In this document: piece after piece, positions 56,554-64,000 of the stretch
How positions within the stretch are numbered: the stretch's first letter is position 1
How the letters are laid out: each line of letters begins with the position of its first letter
Assembly: GCF_015674855.1 (NCBI RefSeq)
Contig: NZ_JADMLG010000014.1
Coordinates: 124,001-188,000 of the forward strand
From: Nocardia bovistercoris
GTDB lineage: Bacteria; Actinomycetota; Actinomycetes; Mycobacteriales; Mycobacteriaceae
DNA length: 64,000 nt
Direction of reading: 5' to 3'
Notes under the pieces: generated by a model
The model's database searches: none
What the model was told of the DNA's origin: nothing
What the model saw: only the letters and a program-made list of their open reading frames with translations
Program-made: the position numbers and the translations under genes

Positions 56554-57978
56554 CTATTTCGCATCCTGGTAACGCTTGCTGTCGGCATGCCATGCGCGGT
56601 TGCCGCCCATCCATGCCCACAGTCCTGCCAAGAACCTGCGCAGTTCGGGCGAGCCCGAAGCGGCCAGCGGGGCCGCCTCGGTCTCGAACCGGTGCACAAG
56701 TTCGTCGTGCACGGCGGCGGTGCGCCGCACCGCCTCCCGCCGTGCACAGTTCTCTTCCGCGGCCAACACCGTGGGAAGGTTGAATTCCCGGTGTTCGGCG
56801 CGGTCTTCGCGTGCCATCGAATACAGATCATTGACCATTTGACTAGCCAACGCCGCCGTGGTGACTACACGGCGAACCCCCGGTTCGGTGTATTCGGCGG
56901 CGGATAATTCGTAGCCGCCGAGCACATCTATGGGCGCCATGCACGGTAGGAAGCTGTGCGGTTGCCGATTGGTGAGGTATTCCCAGACCGGCGGCATTCG
57001 ATCCGCCACCCGCCAGCCCGCTTCCGCGCCGAGTGCGATGAACCAGCCCGCTATTTCGGTGCGCAATCGGGCCAATTGCGCCGGGGTGGCGTAGCGCGCA
57101 AGGTGTTCGAAAGAGGTTCGGAAGGCGCGCAGAATCGGGTCGGCCCGCATCGCCTCTTCCAATTGTGCGACATAGCGCACCGGAAGATGCGCGGGATCCA
57201 TCGCGGCGGCCGCCAATTCGAGCCGGGGACCGAGTTCGGCGGTGGCCGTGGACGGGCTGCCGTCCGGCGCGCGTTCGTCGGCCCCTTCCTCGCAGTAGTA
57301 GTCGTCCACCGACCATTCCGAGACCGCGCATTTCGCGGCGGCCAGCAGCCGGTCGGCGTCGTCGCAGTCCGGGTGGGCCAGCATGATGAGCCGACCGAAG
57401 TCGGCGTCGCGGAGTTCGTCGAGTCTGCCCTCGTACAGTCCGATCTCGTCGGCCCAGGCGATCAGGCCGTCGTTGACGAGTTCGGCCAGTCTCGGGTCGT
57501 CGCGCACCGGCGGGGGACAGTAGAGCGGGGGGATCGGTCCCGCGTCGGTCTCCGCCGCGTCCGGCCGCGGGATGCGTGCCGATGTGGTTCCCAAACCGGT
57601 GGGACCGCAGGGTATTTCAGGGTGATCACCCGCCGTCCGCGTGGGTTCGGCGGGAATTTCGCTCGCGCGCAGCGTCTTCGGTGTGGCATCGGGCGGCGCT
57701 TCGGGCGCCGGTGGTGGTGGTAGTCGTAGCGCGGCCGATCCGACGCCGGTCGGGCCGAGCAGCCGCGCCGGGGTGACACCCGGCCGCGGCTGCCCGCTCG
57801 TCGACGAGTCGGGACGGGGAATCGACGGCGAATCCCGCTGTGGGGCTTCGGGTGTTGTCGCGGGCGCACCGAACAGCTCGGCGGGCGCGGCGGCGCCGAC
57901 GGTGCCGAGCAGCGCGGCGACGGTCGCCGCCACCTCGTCCGTGGCCGGTGGCGCCGCGGCACGTGAGAGTACCGACAT
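56554..57978 (-). CDS. 2-Methylisoborneol synthase
   Basis: 474 residues. A long disordered N-terminus (about 1-150) rich in Pro/Ala holds two copies of a GPTG-centred motif (LLGPTGVGSAALRL at 73-86 and CGPTGLGTTSARIP at 124-137). The class I terpene cyclase domain follows, with metal motif DDYYCEEGADE (225-235) and second motif NDLYSMAREDRAE (383-395). It cyclises 2-methyl-GPP to 2-methylisoborneol. Family 2B encapsulins are known to package this enzyme through the disordered N-terminus; the shell gene lies 16 nt upstream. Confidence 0.93.
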   Translation of the reverse strand: MSVLSRAAAPPATDEVAATVAALLGTVGAAAPAELFGAPATTPEAPQRDSPSIPRPDSSTSGQPRPGVTPARLLGPTGVGSAALRLPPPPAPEAPPDATPKTLRASEIPAEPTRTAGDHPEIPCGPTGLGTTSARIPRPDAAETDAGPIPPLYCPPPVRDDPRLAELVNDGLIAWADEIGLYEGRLDELRDADFGRLIMLAHPDCDDADRLLAAAKCAVSEWSVDDYYCEEGADERAPDGSPSTATAELGPRLELAAAAMDPAHLPVRYVAQLEEAMRADPILRAFRTSFEHLARYATPAQLARLRTEIAGWFIALGAEAGWRVADRMPPVWEYLTNRQPHSFLPCMAPIDVLGGYELSAAEYTEPGVRRVVTTAALASQMVNDLYSMAREDRAEHREFNLPTVLAAEENCARREAVRRTAAVHDELVHRFETEAAPLAASGSPELRRFLAGLWAWMGGNRAWHADSKRYQDAK

Positions 57979-57994
57979 GGCGAACGGCCCCCGA

Positions 57995-59410
57995 TCAGTC
58001 GGTGGTACGGGCGATCTGGACGTTGTCGAGAATGCCGAGCGCGTCGGGGACCAGCACCGCGGCCGAGAAGTAGCAGCTCACCAGGTAGCTGATGATCGAG
58101 TGGTTGTCGATGCCCTTGAAACGGATGTTGAGGCTCGGCTCGTACTCGTCCGGAATCCCGGTCTGGTGCAGGCCGATCACGCCCTGGTTCTTCTCGCCGG
58201 TGCGCATGGCGAGGATGCTCGTGGTGCCCGCGGCGCTGACCGGGATCTTCGAACACGGCAGCACCGGGATGCCGCGCCACGCGGGCAGGTGGTGTCCGTC
58301 GATCTCGACGGGCGTGGGGTAGATGCCCGCGGCGGTAGCCTGGCGGGAGAAGGCTGCGATCGCTTTCGGGTGCGCGAGAATGAGATTGGTGCCGCGCCGC
58401 ATGGAGATCAGTTCGTCCAGGTCGTCCGGGGTCGGTGCGCCCGCATGGGTGTGGATGCGCTGTTTGAGGTCGCAGTTGTGCAGCAGGCCGAAGTCGGGAT
58501 TGTTGACCAGGTCGTGTTCGCGGCGTTCGTAGAGCGCCTCGATGGTCAGGCGCAACTGCTGCTGGGTCTGGTTCATCGGGTCGTTGAACAGGTCGGCGAC
58601 CCTGGTGTGGATGCGCAATACCGATTGCGCCAAGGACAATTCGTACTCCCGCGGGCGGGTGTCGTAGTCGACGAAGGTCGGTACGAGTTCCGGTTCGCCC
58701 TCGTGGCCGGAGGCGATCTCGATATCGGCCTCGCCGCGGGAGTTCTGCGCCCGCGCGGGTGTCGAGCCCGCCGCCGCCAGGTGCTCGCGCAACACCGGGC
58801 TCGCGGCGCGGACGTTGTCGAGTACATCCTTGGTGAGCACCAGAATCGTGGTCGGGGTCAGGGTTTTCAGCGTGTGGTCCCAGATCGCGTCGGCGTCGGT
58901 GAGCACCGCGTCGCCGTAGTGATCGCCCGCGCCGAGCAGGCCGACCTTGGTCTGCTCGCCGAATTCGCCCGCGCCGATCAGCGCGATCTTGCCGTGCACG
59001 ACCAGCACCAGCTGGTTCATGGGGTTGCCGAATTCCGCGATCACCGAACCGGTGTCGAGGTCGTGCTGGACGAAGCGGTCGGCGAGCCCGGACAGGACCT
59101 CGATGTCCTCGAGGCCGTACAGCGTGGGAATCTCGGTGAGCTCCAACGGAATAACGCGCGCCGTCGGGCCGTCGATCACGTACTCGATCTCGCCGTTGCC
59201 GACCGTGTGCGTCAGACGCCGGTTCACGCGGTAGACACCGCCGTTGACCTGCACCCACGGCAGGCTGCGGCTGAGCCAGCGCGAGGTGATGCCCTGCATC
59301 TGCGGTTCGGATTTGGTGGTGGTCGCCAGTTGGTGCGCCGCCCCCGTCGACAGCGACAAGCGGGGAGCGTCCACCGAATCATCGGTCGGAACGGGCATTT
59401 CAATGGTCAT
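57995..59410 (-). CDS. Family 2B encapsulin shell protein with cNMP-binding insert
   Basis: 471 residues. The N-arm (GAAHQLATTTKSEPQMQGIT, then SRWLSRSLPWVQV) leads to a split HK97 fold. A cyclic-nucleotide-binding-like domain is inserted at about 95-200 (FGNPMNQLVLVVHGKIALIG, GDHYGDAVL). The shell A-domain follows (TRPREYELSLAQSVLRIHTR, NPDFGLLHNCDLKQRIH, RRGTNLILAHPKAIAAF) and ends NIRFKGIDNHSIISYLVSCY. Such proteins were first annotated as Crp-like regulators but lack an HTH, as here. It should build an icosahedral compartment loaded with the terpene cyclase. Confidence 0.92.
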   Translation of the reverse strand: MTIEMPVPTDDSVDAPRLSLSTGAAHQLATTTKSEPQMQGITSRWLSRSLPWVQVNGGVYRVNRRLTHTVGNGEIEYVIDGPTARVIPLELTEIPTLYGLEDIEVLSGLADRFVQHDLDTGSVIAEFGNPMNQLVLVVHGKIALIGAGEFGEQTKVGLLGAGDHYGDAVLTDADAIWDHTLKTLTPTTILVLTKDVLDNVRAASPVLREHLAAAGSTPARAQNSRGEADIEIASGHEGEPELVPTFVDYDTRPREYELSLAQSVLRIHTRVADLFNDPMNQTQQQLRLTIEALYERREHDLVNNPDFGLLHNCDLKQRIHTHAGAPTPDDLDELISMRRGTNLILAHPKAIAAFSRQATAAGIYPTPVEIDGHHLPAWRGIPVLPCSKIPVSAAGTTSILAMRTGEKNQGVIGLHQTGIPDEYEPSLNIRFKGIDNHSIISYLVSCYFSAAVLVPDALGILDNVQIARTTD

Positions 59411-59714
59411 GCGAAGTCCTCACCTCGAGGTGGTCACGAACGTGCACTGGAGAGAGAATCGATGGGTGTTCGGAATTACACGGACACAACGGGACATCGG
59501 TCCGCCACCGGAGCGAATTGAATTACACGCCACGGTATTTCCGGACGTTCTGATGCTAGGTCGCGGAGCCGTAGCGGCGCAGCCGAATTCGCAAGATCAT
59601 CGAATGCCGTCCGGTCGGTGTGGCGACACGCGGTGAATGCGCGGACACGCTTGACCACTCGGTATGTAATGAGGATTCAGGGACGAGCAGCACTCGCGTA
59701 GCTATCTTTGGTGC
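59411..59714. promoter_or_regulatory. Divergent control region of the encapsulin operon
   Basis: No gene here. It contains a perfect 12-bp palindrome CACCTCGAGGTG (59421-59432), 10 nt before the encapsulin ATG and overlapping its leader. It also contains a direct repeat GAATTACACG at 59473-59482 and 59520-59529 (47 bp apart). These are candidate sites for a regulator of the operon and of the divergent DUF4239 gene. Confidence 0.5.
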
Positions 59715-60503
59715 ATGTTCACCTGGATATACGGGTTGCCTGTCTGGCTGGACTTCATCATCATCGCCGGCATCGCCGTACTGATCACCTGCGCGGGCAT
59801 CTGGTTCGCCCACCCCCTTGTCGTCGAGATCTTCGGCCCGGAACCGGGAAAGAACGACACCGTCACGATGGTTTTGACGGTCGGCGGCGTCTTCTACGGT
59901 CTGCTACTCGGCCTCATCGCCGCGGCGGCGTACGAAAACGCCGATGTGGCACAGGGACTCGTCGCCGACGAGGCGGCGGCCATCGGCACCCTGTACCGGG
60001 AGGTCAGCGCCTACCCGGAGCCGGAACGCACGCTCCTGCAACAGGATCTGCGCGATTACACCGACAACATGCTCGACGAGGCGTTCCCGGCGCTGCGGCG
60101 CGGCGCGGAGCCGGTGGGCGGCACCGCGCTGGTGACCCGTTTCCAGGGACACCTGCTGGCCTTCCAGCCGGACACCGCGTCCGAGCAGATCGTGCACGCC
60201 GCGACCATCGACCAGTTCGCCCGCTTCGATCAGGAGCGAAGACACCGGATCAACGCCGCCGCGGGCGGCATCCCGGACGTGCTGTGGATGATCATCCTGC
60301 TCGGCGGCCTGATCAACATGGTGCTGCTGTGCCTGTTCAGCCTGAACCGGGCCGCGCATCTGCTGCTCGGCGGGCTGTTCGCCTTCTTCCTCGGCGCGAT
60401 GATCTTCCTGATCGCGATCCTGGACCATCCGTTCCGCAGCGACCTGAACGTGAGCCCCGAACCCTTCGAGAGCATGTACGTGAACGTGATGAGCGCGCCG
60501 TGA
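59715..60503 (+). CDS. DUF4239 (bestrophin-like) membrane protein
   Basis: 262 residues. Two N-terminal membrane helices (LPVWLDFIIIAGIAVLITCA; VGGVFYGLLLGLIAAAAY), a cytosolic helical domain (about 80-195) with ADEAAAIGTLYREVSAYPEP, and two C-terminal helices (MIILLGGLINMVLLCLFSLN; LLLGGLFAFFLGAMIFLIAI). This is the DUF4239 pattern; function unproven. Divergent from the encapsulin operon, so they may share control. Confidence 0.82.
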   Translation: MFTWIYGLPVWLDFIIIAGIAVLITCAGIWFAHPLVVEIFGPEPGKNDTVTMVLTVGGVFYGLLLGLIAAAAYENADVAQGLVADEAAAIGTLYREVSAYPEPERTLLQQDLRDYTDNMLDEAFPALRRGAEPVGGTALVTRFQGHLLAFQPDTASEQIVHAATIDQFARFDQERRHRINAAAGGIPDVLWMIILLGGLINMVLLCLFSLNRAAHLLLGGLFAFFLGAMIFLIAILDHPFRSDLNVSPEPFESMYVNVMSAP

Positions 60504-60627
60504 CGCCGGGTCCCGTGGCCGCGCCGTGATCACAGCGGCCACATAATGGACCGGCGATGTGGGAAGCTCGATCTGCTGCGTCGCGTGTGTGTTGCGGGTC
60601 ACGTTCAGGGTAGGGCCGGGAGCGATC

Positions 60628-63588
60628 GTGAAGTTGACTACGAAGGATATGACGAGCTCGGTGCGGCGGTTGATGTCCACCGCGCAGAACGGGCTCGAGG
60701 TCATCCGCTTCGGCGGACTGACCCATGACGTGGAGTCCTCGCCGTACGAGGTCGTCGAACGCAGGCGCATGTACCGGCTGCGCCACTACTTCCCCGACGA
60801 GCCCGCGCCCGCCGACGGCACGCCGCGCCCGGTCGCGCTGCTGGTGCCCCCGCTCATGGTCAACGCCGACATCTGGGACGTCAACGCCGAGCACGGCGCC
60901 GTCGGAATCCTGCACCGCGGCGGCGTCGACTGCTGGGTCGTCGACTTCGGGTCGCCCGCGACCGAGGAGGGCGGCTGGCAGCGCGACCTCGCCGACCACG
61001 TCCTCGCCGTCGACAGCGCCATCGACGCGGTCGGCGCCGCTACCGGCGCGGGCGTGCACCTCATGGGCTACTCCCAGGGCGGCATGTTCGCCTACCAGAG
61101 CGCGGCATACCGCTTCGGCAAGGGCGTCGCGAGCATCGTGACCTTCGGCAGCCCCGTCGACATCGTCGCGGGCCTGCCGTTCGGCCTGCCCTACGGCTTG
61201 GTCTCCGATGTCGCGGACTTCCTGGCCGACCACGTGCTGCCGAGGCTGCCCATCACCGACGCGATGGTTCGCCTCGGCTTCCAACTGCTCGACCCCGTCA
61301 AGACCGCCAAATCCAGGATCGACTTCCTGCGCCAACTGCACGACCGCGAGGCGCTGTTGCCCAAGGAACGGCAGCGCCGCTTCCTCAACAGCGACGGCTG
61401 GGTCGGCTACGCCGGTCCCGCCGCTGCCGACCTGCTCAAACAGTTCGTCGTCCACAACCGGCTGATGCTCGGCGGATTCGTCATCCGCGGCCAGCCGATC
61501 TCGCTGGCGGAACTGCGCTGCCCGATCCTCGCGTTCATCGGCGAGGTCGACGACATCGGCCAGCCCGCCGCGGTGCGCGGCATCGTGCGTGCCGCGCCGA
61601 ACGCCGAGGTGTACGAGGCGAGTCTGGTCGCCGGACATTTCGGACTCGTCGCGGGCAGCAACGCGAGCAATGTGACCTGGCCGCTGGTACGGGAGTGGAT
61701 CGACTGGCGCGAGCGCGGCGGGCCGCTGCCCGAACAGATCGTCCCTATGACCGAACACGTGCCGACCCCGGGCCCGCGCTCGGCGGCGACCAGGGTGGTG
61801 CACACCGTCGGCGCCCTCGCCGAGGCGGGCGCGGGCTTCGGCAAGTCGTTCGAGTCGCTGGCCAACAGCACCGTGCGCGGCTCGGTCGAACTGGTCGGCG
61901 AGGCGGCGCGCGCACTGCCGAGGCTGACCCGGCTCGGCATGATCCAGCCCAACACCAGGATTTCGCTGGGCCGCCTGATCGCCGAACAGGCCAGGCGCGC
62001 GCCGCTGCGGGAGTGCTTCCTGTTCGACGACCGGGTGCACACCAACGCCGCGGTCGACGCCCGCATCGACAATGTGGTGCGCGGGCTGATCTCGGTCGGC
62101 ATCCGGCCCGCCGCGCGCGTCGCCGTGGTCATGGAGACCAGGCCGAGCGCGCTGGCCACGGTGGCGGCGCTCTCGCGCATCGGCGCGGTGGCCGTGCTGC
62201 TCGCGCCGGGCAGCGAACTGGACCGCGCGATCGAGCGGACCGGCGCGCATATCGTCGTCACCGATCCGGAGAACCTGCGCCAGTGCGTCGCCACGGGTCT
62301 GCAAGTGCTGGTCCTCGGCGGCGGCAGCACCCGCACCCTCGACATCCCCACCGGGGAAGGCGTGGTCGACCTCGAGCGCATAGATCCCGCACAGGTGCGG
62401 CTGCCCGCCTGGTACCGCCCCGATCCCGGTCTGGCCCGCGAACTGGCCTTCGTGCTCGTCACCGGGACCGGGGAGCGGCTGGAGACCAAATACATCACCA
62501 ACCACCGCTGGGCGCTGTCGGCCTTCGGCACCGCCACCTCCGCCGACCTCGGTCGCGGCGACACCGTGTACTGCCTCGCACCGCTGCACCACTCGTCGGG
62601 ACTGCTGGTGAGCCTCGGCGGCGCCATCGCGGGCGGCAGCCGGATCGCGCTGGCCCATTCCCTCGACCCGGAACGCTTCGCCGCCGAAGTGCACCGCTAC
62701 GGCGTGACCGTGGTCACCTACACCTGGACCATGCTGCGCGACATCCTCGACGCGCGGGTCTTCCCGGCGGGCCACGCCCACCCGATCCGGCTGTTCATCG
62801 GCTCCGGCATGCCCGCCGGACTGTGGCGGCGCACCACCGAACAGTTCGAACCCGCGCGCGTGCTGGAGTTCTACGCCTCCATCGAAGGAGACGTGGTGCT
62901 GGCCAACGTGACCGGCGCCAAGGTCGGCTGCAAGGGCAGGCCGATGCCCGGCACCGCGAAGGTCGAACTCGTCGCCTACGACCCGATCGCCGAACGGATA
63001 CGCACCGACGAATCCGGATTCGCCCGCCGCTGCGCCGACAACGAGGTCGGACTGCTGCTCGGCAAGGCCGCCGACGGTGTCGATATCTCCTCCGGCGGTC
63101 TGCGCGGCGTTTTCACCGCGGGCGACTCCTGGATGCCGACCGAGAACCTGTTCCGCCGCGACAGCGACGGCGACTACTGGTTGGTCGACCGCACCGACAC
63201 CGTCATCGACACGGTGCGCGGTCCGGTGTTCACCCAGCCGATAGTCGACACCCTAAACGACATCACCGCCGTCGACCTCGAGGTGGCCTACGGGCTCCCC
63301 ATCGGCGCGCACGAACTTGCGGTGGCGGCGGTCAGCGTGCGCGACGGATTCCGGTTGGAGGCCAAGGACGTGACCGAGGCCGTGCGGGCCATCGAGCCGG
63401 ATCAGCGGCCCGATGTCGTGTACGTGGTCGATGACATCGCGCGCAGCGCCACCTACCGGCCGTCGACACGGGCCGTGCAGGCGCTCGGCGGGCCGCGACC
63501 CGGACCGCACACCTGGTGCTACGACCGGACCTCCGAAACCTACGAGGTCATGACCGAGGCGCACGCGAGCGCGCTGCTCGAGCCGTAG
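60628..63588 (+). CDS. Fused alpha/beta-hydrolase (lipase) and acyl-CoA-synthetase-like protein (Rv1683 type)
   Basis: 986 residues from GTG 60628 (GGGAG upstream). The N-terminal half is a PhaC/lipase-like hydrolase with nucleophile motif LMGYSQGGMFAYQ (near 150) and VAGHFGLVAG for the His. The C-terminal half resembles FadD acyl-CoA synthetases, but its phosphate loop is VTGTGERLETKYITN, not the Ser/Thr/Gly-rich STGTTG form, and FYASIEGDV replaces YGxTE. M. tuberculosis Rv1683 has the same fusion and was linked to triacylglycerol metabolism. The adenylation activity is therefore uncertain. Confidence 0.85.
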   Translation: MKLTTKDMTSSVRRLMSTAQNGLEVIRFGGLTHDVESSPYEVVERRRMYRLRHYFPDEPAPADGTPRPVALLVPPLMVNADIWDVNAEHGAVGILHRGGVDCWVVDFGSPATEEGGWQRDLADHVLAVDSAIDAVGAATGAGVHLMGYSQGGMFAYQSAAYRFGKGVASIVTFGSPVDIVAGLPFGLPYGLVSDVADFLADHVLPRLPITDAMVRLGFQLLDPVKTAKSRIDFLRQLHDREALLPKERQRRFLNSDGWVGYAGPAAADLLKQFVVHNRLMLGGFVIRGQPISLAELRCPILAFIGEVDDIGQPAAVRGIVRAAPNAEVYEASLVAGHFGLVAGSNASNVTWPLVREWIDWRERGGPLPEQIVPMTEHVPTPGPRSAATRVVHTVGALAEAGAGFGKSFESLANSTVRGSVELVGEAARALPRLTRLGMIQPNTRISLGRLIAEQARRAPLRECFLFDDRVHTNAAVDARIDNVVRGLISVGIRPAARVAVVMETRPSALATVAALSRIGAVAVLLAPGSELDRAIERTGAHIVVTDPENLRQCVATGLQVLVLGGGSTRTLDIPTGEGVVDLERIDPAQVRLPAWYRPDPGLARELAFVLVTGTGERLETKYITNHRWALSAFGTATSADLGRGDTVYCLAPLHHSSGLLVSLGGAIAGGSRIALAHSLDPERFAAEVHRYGVTVVTYTWTMLRDILDARVFPAGHAHPIRLFIGSGMPAGLWRRTTEQFEPARVLEFYASIEGDVVLANVTGAKVGCKGRPMPGTAKVELVAYDPIAERIRTDESGFARRCADNEVGLLLGKAADGVDISSGGLRGVFTAGDSWMPTENLFRRDSDGDYWLVDRTDTVIDTVRGPVFTQPIVDTLNDITAVDLEVAYGLPIGAHELAVAAVSVRDGFRLEAKDVTEAVRAIEPDQRPDVVYVVDDIARSATYRPSTRAVQALGGPRPGPHTWCYDRTSETYEVMTEAHASALLEP

Positions 63589-63621
63589 CGCGCTGCTCGA
63601 GCGGTGGCGCGCTGCTCGAGC
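63569..63621 (+). repeat. Triple 15-bp repeat at 19-bp period over a stop codon
   Basis: GCGCGCTGCTCGAGC occurs at 63569-63583, 63588-63602 and 63607-63621. The first copy encodes the last residues of the fusion protein (SALLEP); the rest is past its stop. It probably arose by slippage. Confidence 0.85.
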
Positions 63622-63900
63622 GATTGCGGCCGCACACGCGAACTCGCGAGCGCGAGCAGCCCCGCAGACGGGTCCCCCGCGCGCGAATCGTTCAGTTCGC
63701 GAGGCCCGAGCCGACCTGTGGCGAGCTGCCGAGTCGCGAGCCTTCGGTACGAGGCATGAGCCCCCGAGCTCGTCCGCTCTCGCAGCGGTCTACGGCCGGT
63801 AACGAATCACCTTGCCGAACAAAGGTTTCGATAACGGATACGAGCCGGTACGAGCACATCGAGGTGCCGTCGCCGGATTCGGCACGTAGCATCCGTCGGT
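63622..63900. other. Spacer before the last gene
   Basis: About 280 bases without a credible gene. TTGCCG near 63813 and AT-rich sequence after it may be part of the promoter of the next gene; no exact promoter can be set. Confidence 0.4.
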
Positions 63901-64000
63901 GTGAGGGCGAGCGTCATCTACCACAACCGAACCACCTACGAACTCCTGATGCGCGGACTGTACGGGCGGCACTACGGCGCCAGGTACCGGGCGATCGCGG
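63901..64000 (+). CDS. Start of a probable class I SAM methyltransferase (3' end outside window)
   Basis: The window ends 33 codons into this frame, which begins at GTG 63901: RASVIYHNRTTYELLMRGLY and then GRHYGARYRAIA. The short piece resembles the beginning of small actinobacterial SAM-dependent methyltransferases, before the glycine-rich loop. The call is tentative because the binding motifs are beyond the window. Confidence 0.4.
   Translation, partial: MRASVIYHNRTTYELLMRGLYGRHYGARYRAIA

Noticed and set aside
57995..59410. Crp/Fnr-type transcription regulator next to the MIB genes
   Set aside because: It has a cNMP-binding domain but no C-terminal HTH; the rest matches the encapsulin HK97 fold, so it is a shell protein.
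63692..63892. 66-codon minus-strand frame near the right end
   Set aside because: No ribosome site and no recognisable features; likely chance.

Overview
The window is one continuous piece of a very GC-rich actinobacterial chromosome. The gene order usp - uvrA - infC-rpmI-rplT-tsnR - pheST - argCJBDFR-argGH is the order I recall from Mycobacterium tuberculosis (Rv1636-Rv1659). Added features are a DosRS (DevRS) pair, a four-gene conservon, an Rv1683-like lipase/acyl-CoA-synthetase fusion and a 2-methylisoborneol locus. Together they point to a mycolate-producing actinomycete, most likely Nocardia or a near relative. The genus is inference.

Layout. 1-8.1 kb: the 3' end of a universal stress protein gene, a HelD-type helicase, a small monooxygenase-like protein, a PAS-GGDEF diguanylate cyclase, then a dormancy block. 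In that block the DosS-like kinase and DosR-like regulator are separated by a homolog of the mycobacterial dormancy ribosome factor Rv0079, and a textbook DosR box lies in the divergent promoter region. 8.5-12.3 kb: uvrA behind a perfect RecA-independent DNA-damage promoter, then two tandem paralogous micro-peptides. 12.3-20.7 kb: an alpha/beta hydrolase, a DUF1844 protein, the IF3-L35-L20 operon with a leader attenuator and an AUC start, an rRNA methyltransferase, an inserted MazEF-like toxin-antitoxin pair, and pheST. 20.9-28.6 kb: small metabolic genes, two conserved unknowns and a conservon cvnABCD (sensor, roadblock, DUF742, small GTPase). 28.6-38.6 kb: PEP carboxylase, a D-amino-acid PLP enzyme and two divergent regulator/enzyme pairs (TetR/FAD monooxygenase and WYL/PPOX), both with clear operators, then a membrane-anchored esterase and a double-VOC protein. 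38.8-47.8 kb: the complete arginine pathway with matching ArgR-type boxes before argC and argG and a short peptide gene between them. 47.9-54.4 kb: SMR transporter, SDR, beta-lactamase-like esterase, and a GntR / NCS1 permease / racemase unit. 55.1-59.4 kb: the most striking system, a minus-strand operon of a Family 2B encapsulin shell (cNMP-binding insert), 2-methylisoborneol synthase, GPP C2-methyltransferase and IPP isomerase. 59.7-64 kb: a DUF4239 membrane protein, the lipase/acyl-CoA-synthetase fusion and the start of a probable methyltransferase.

How the parts work together. The arg genes carry glutamate to arginine under ArgR. The terpene operon would make DMAPP (idi), condense and methylate GPP (GPPMT), and cyclise 2-methyl-GPP in a protein compartment. 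The dormancy block pairs hypoxia sensing with ribosome silencing. I saw no tRNA, rRNA, CRISPR array, insertion sequence or prophage.
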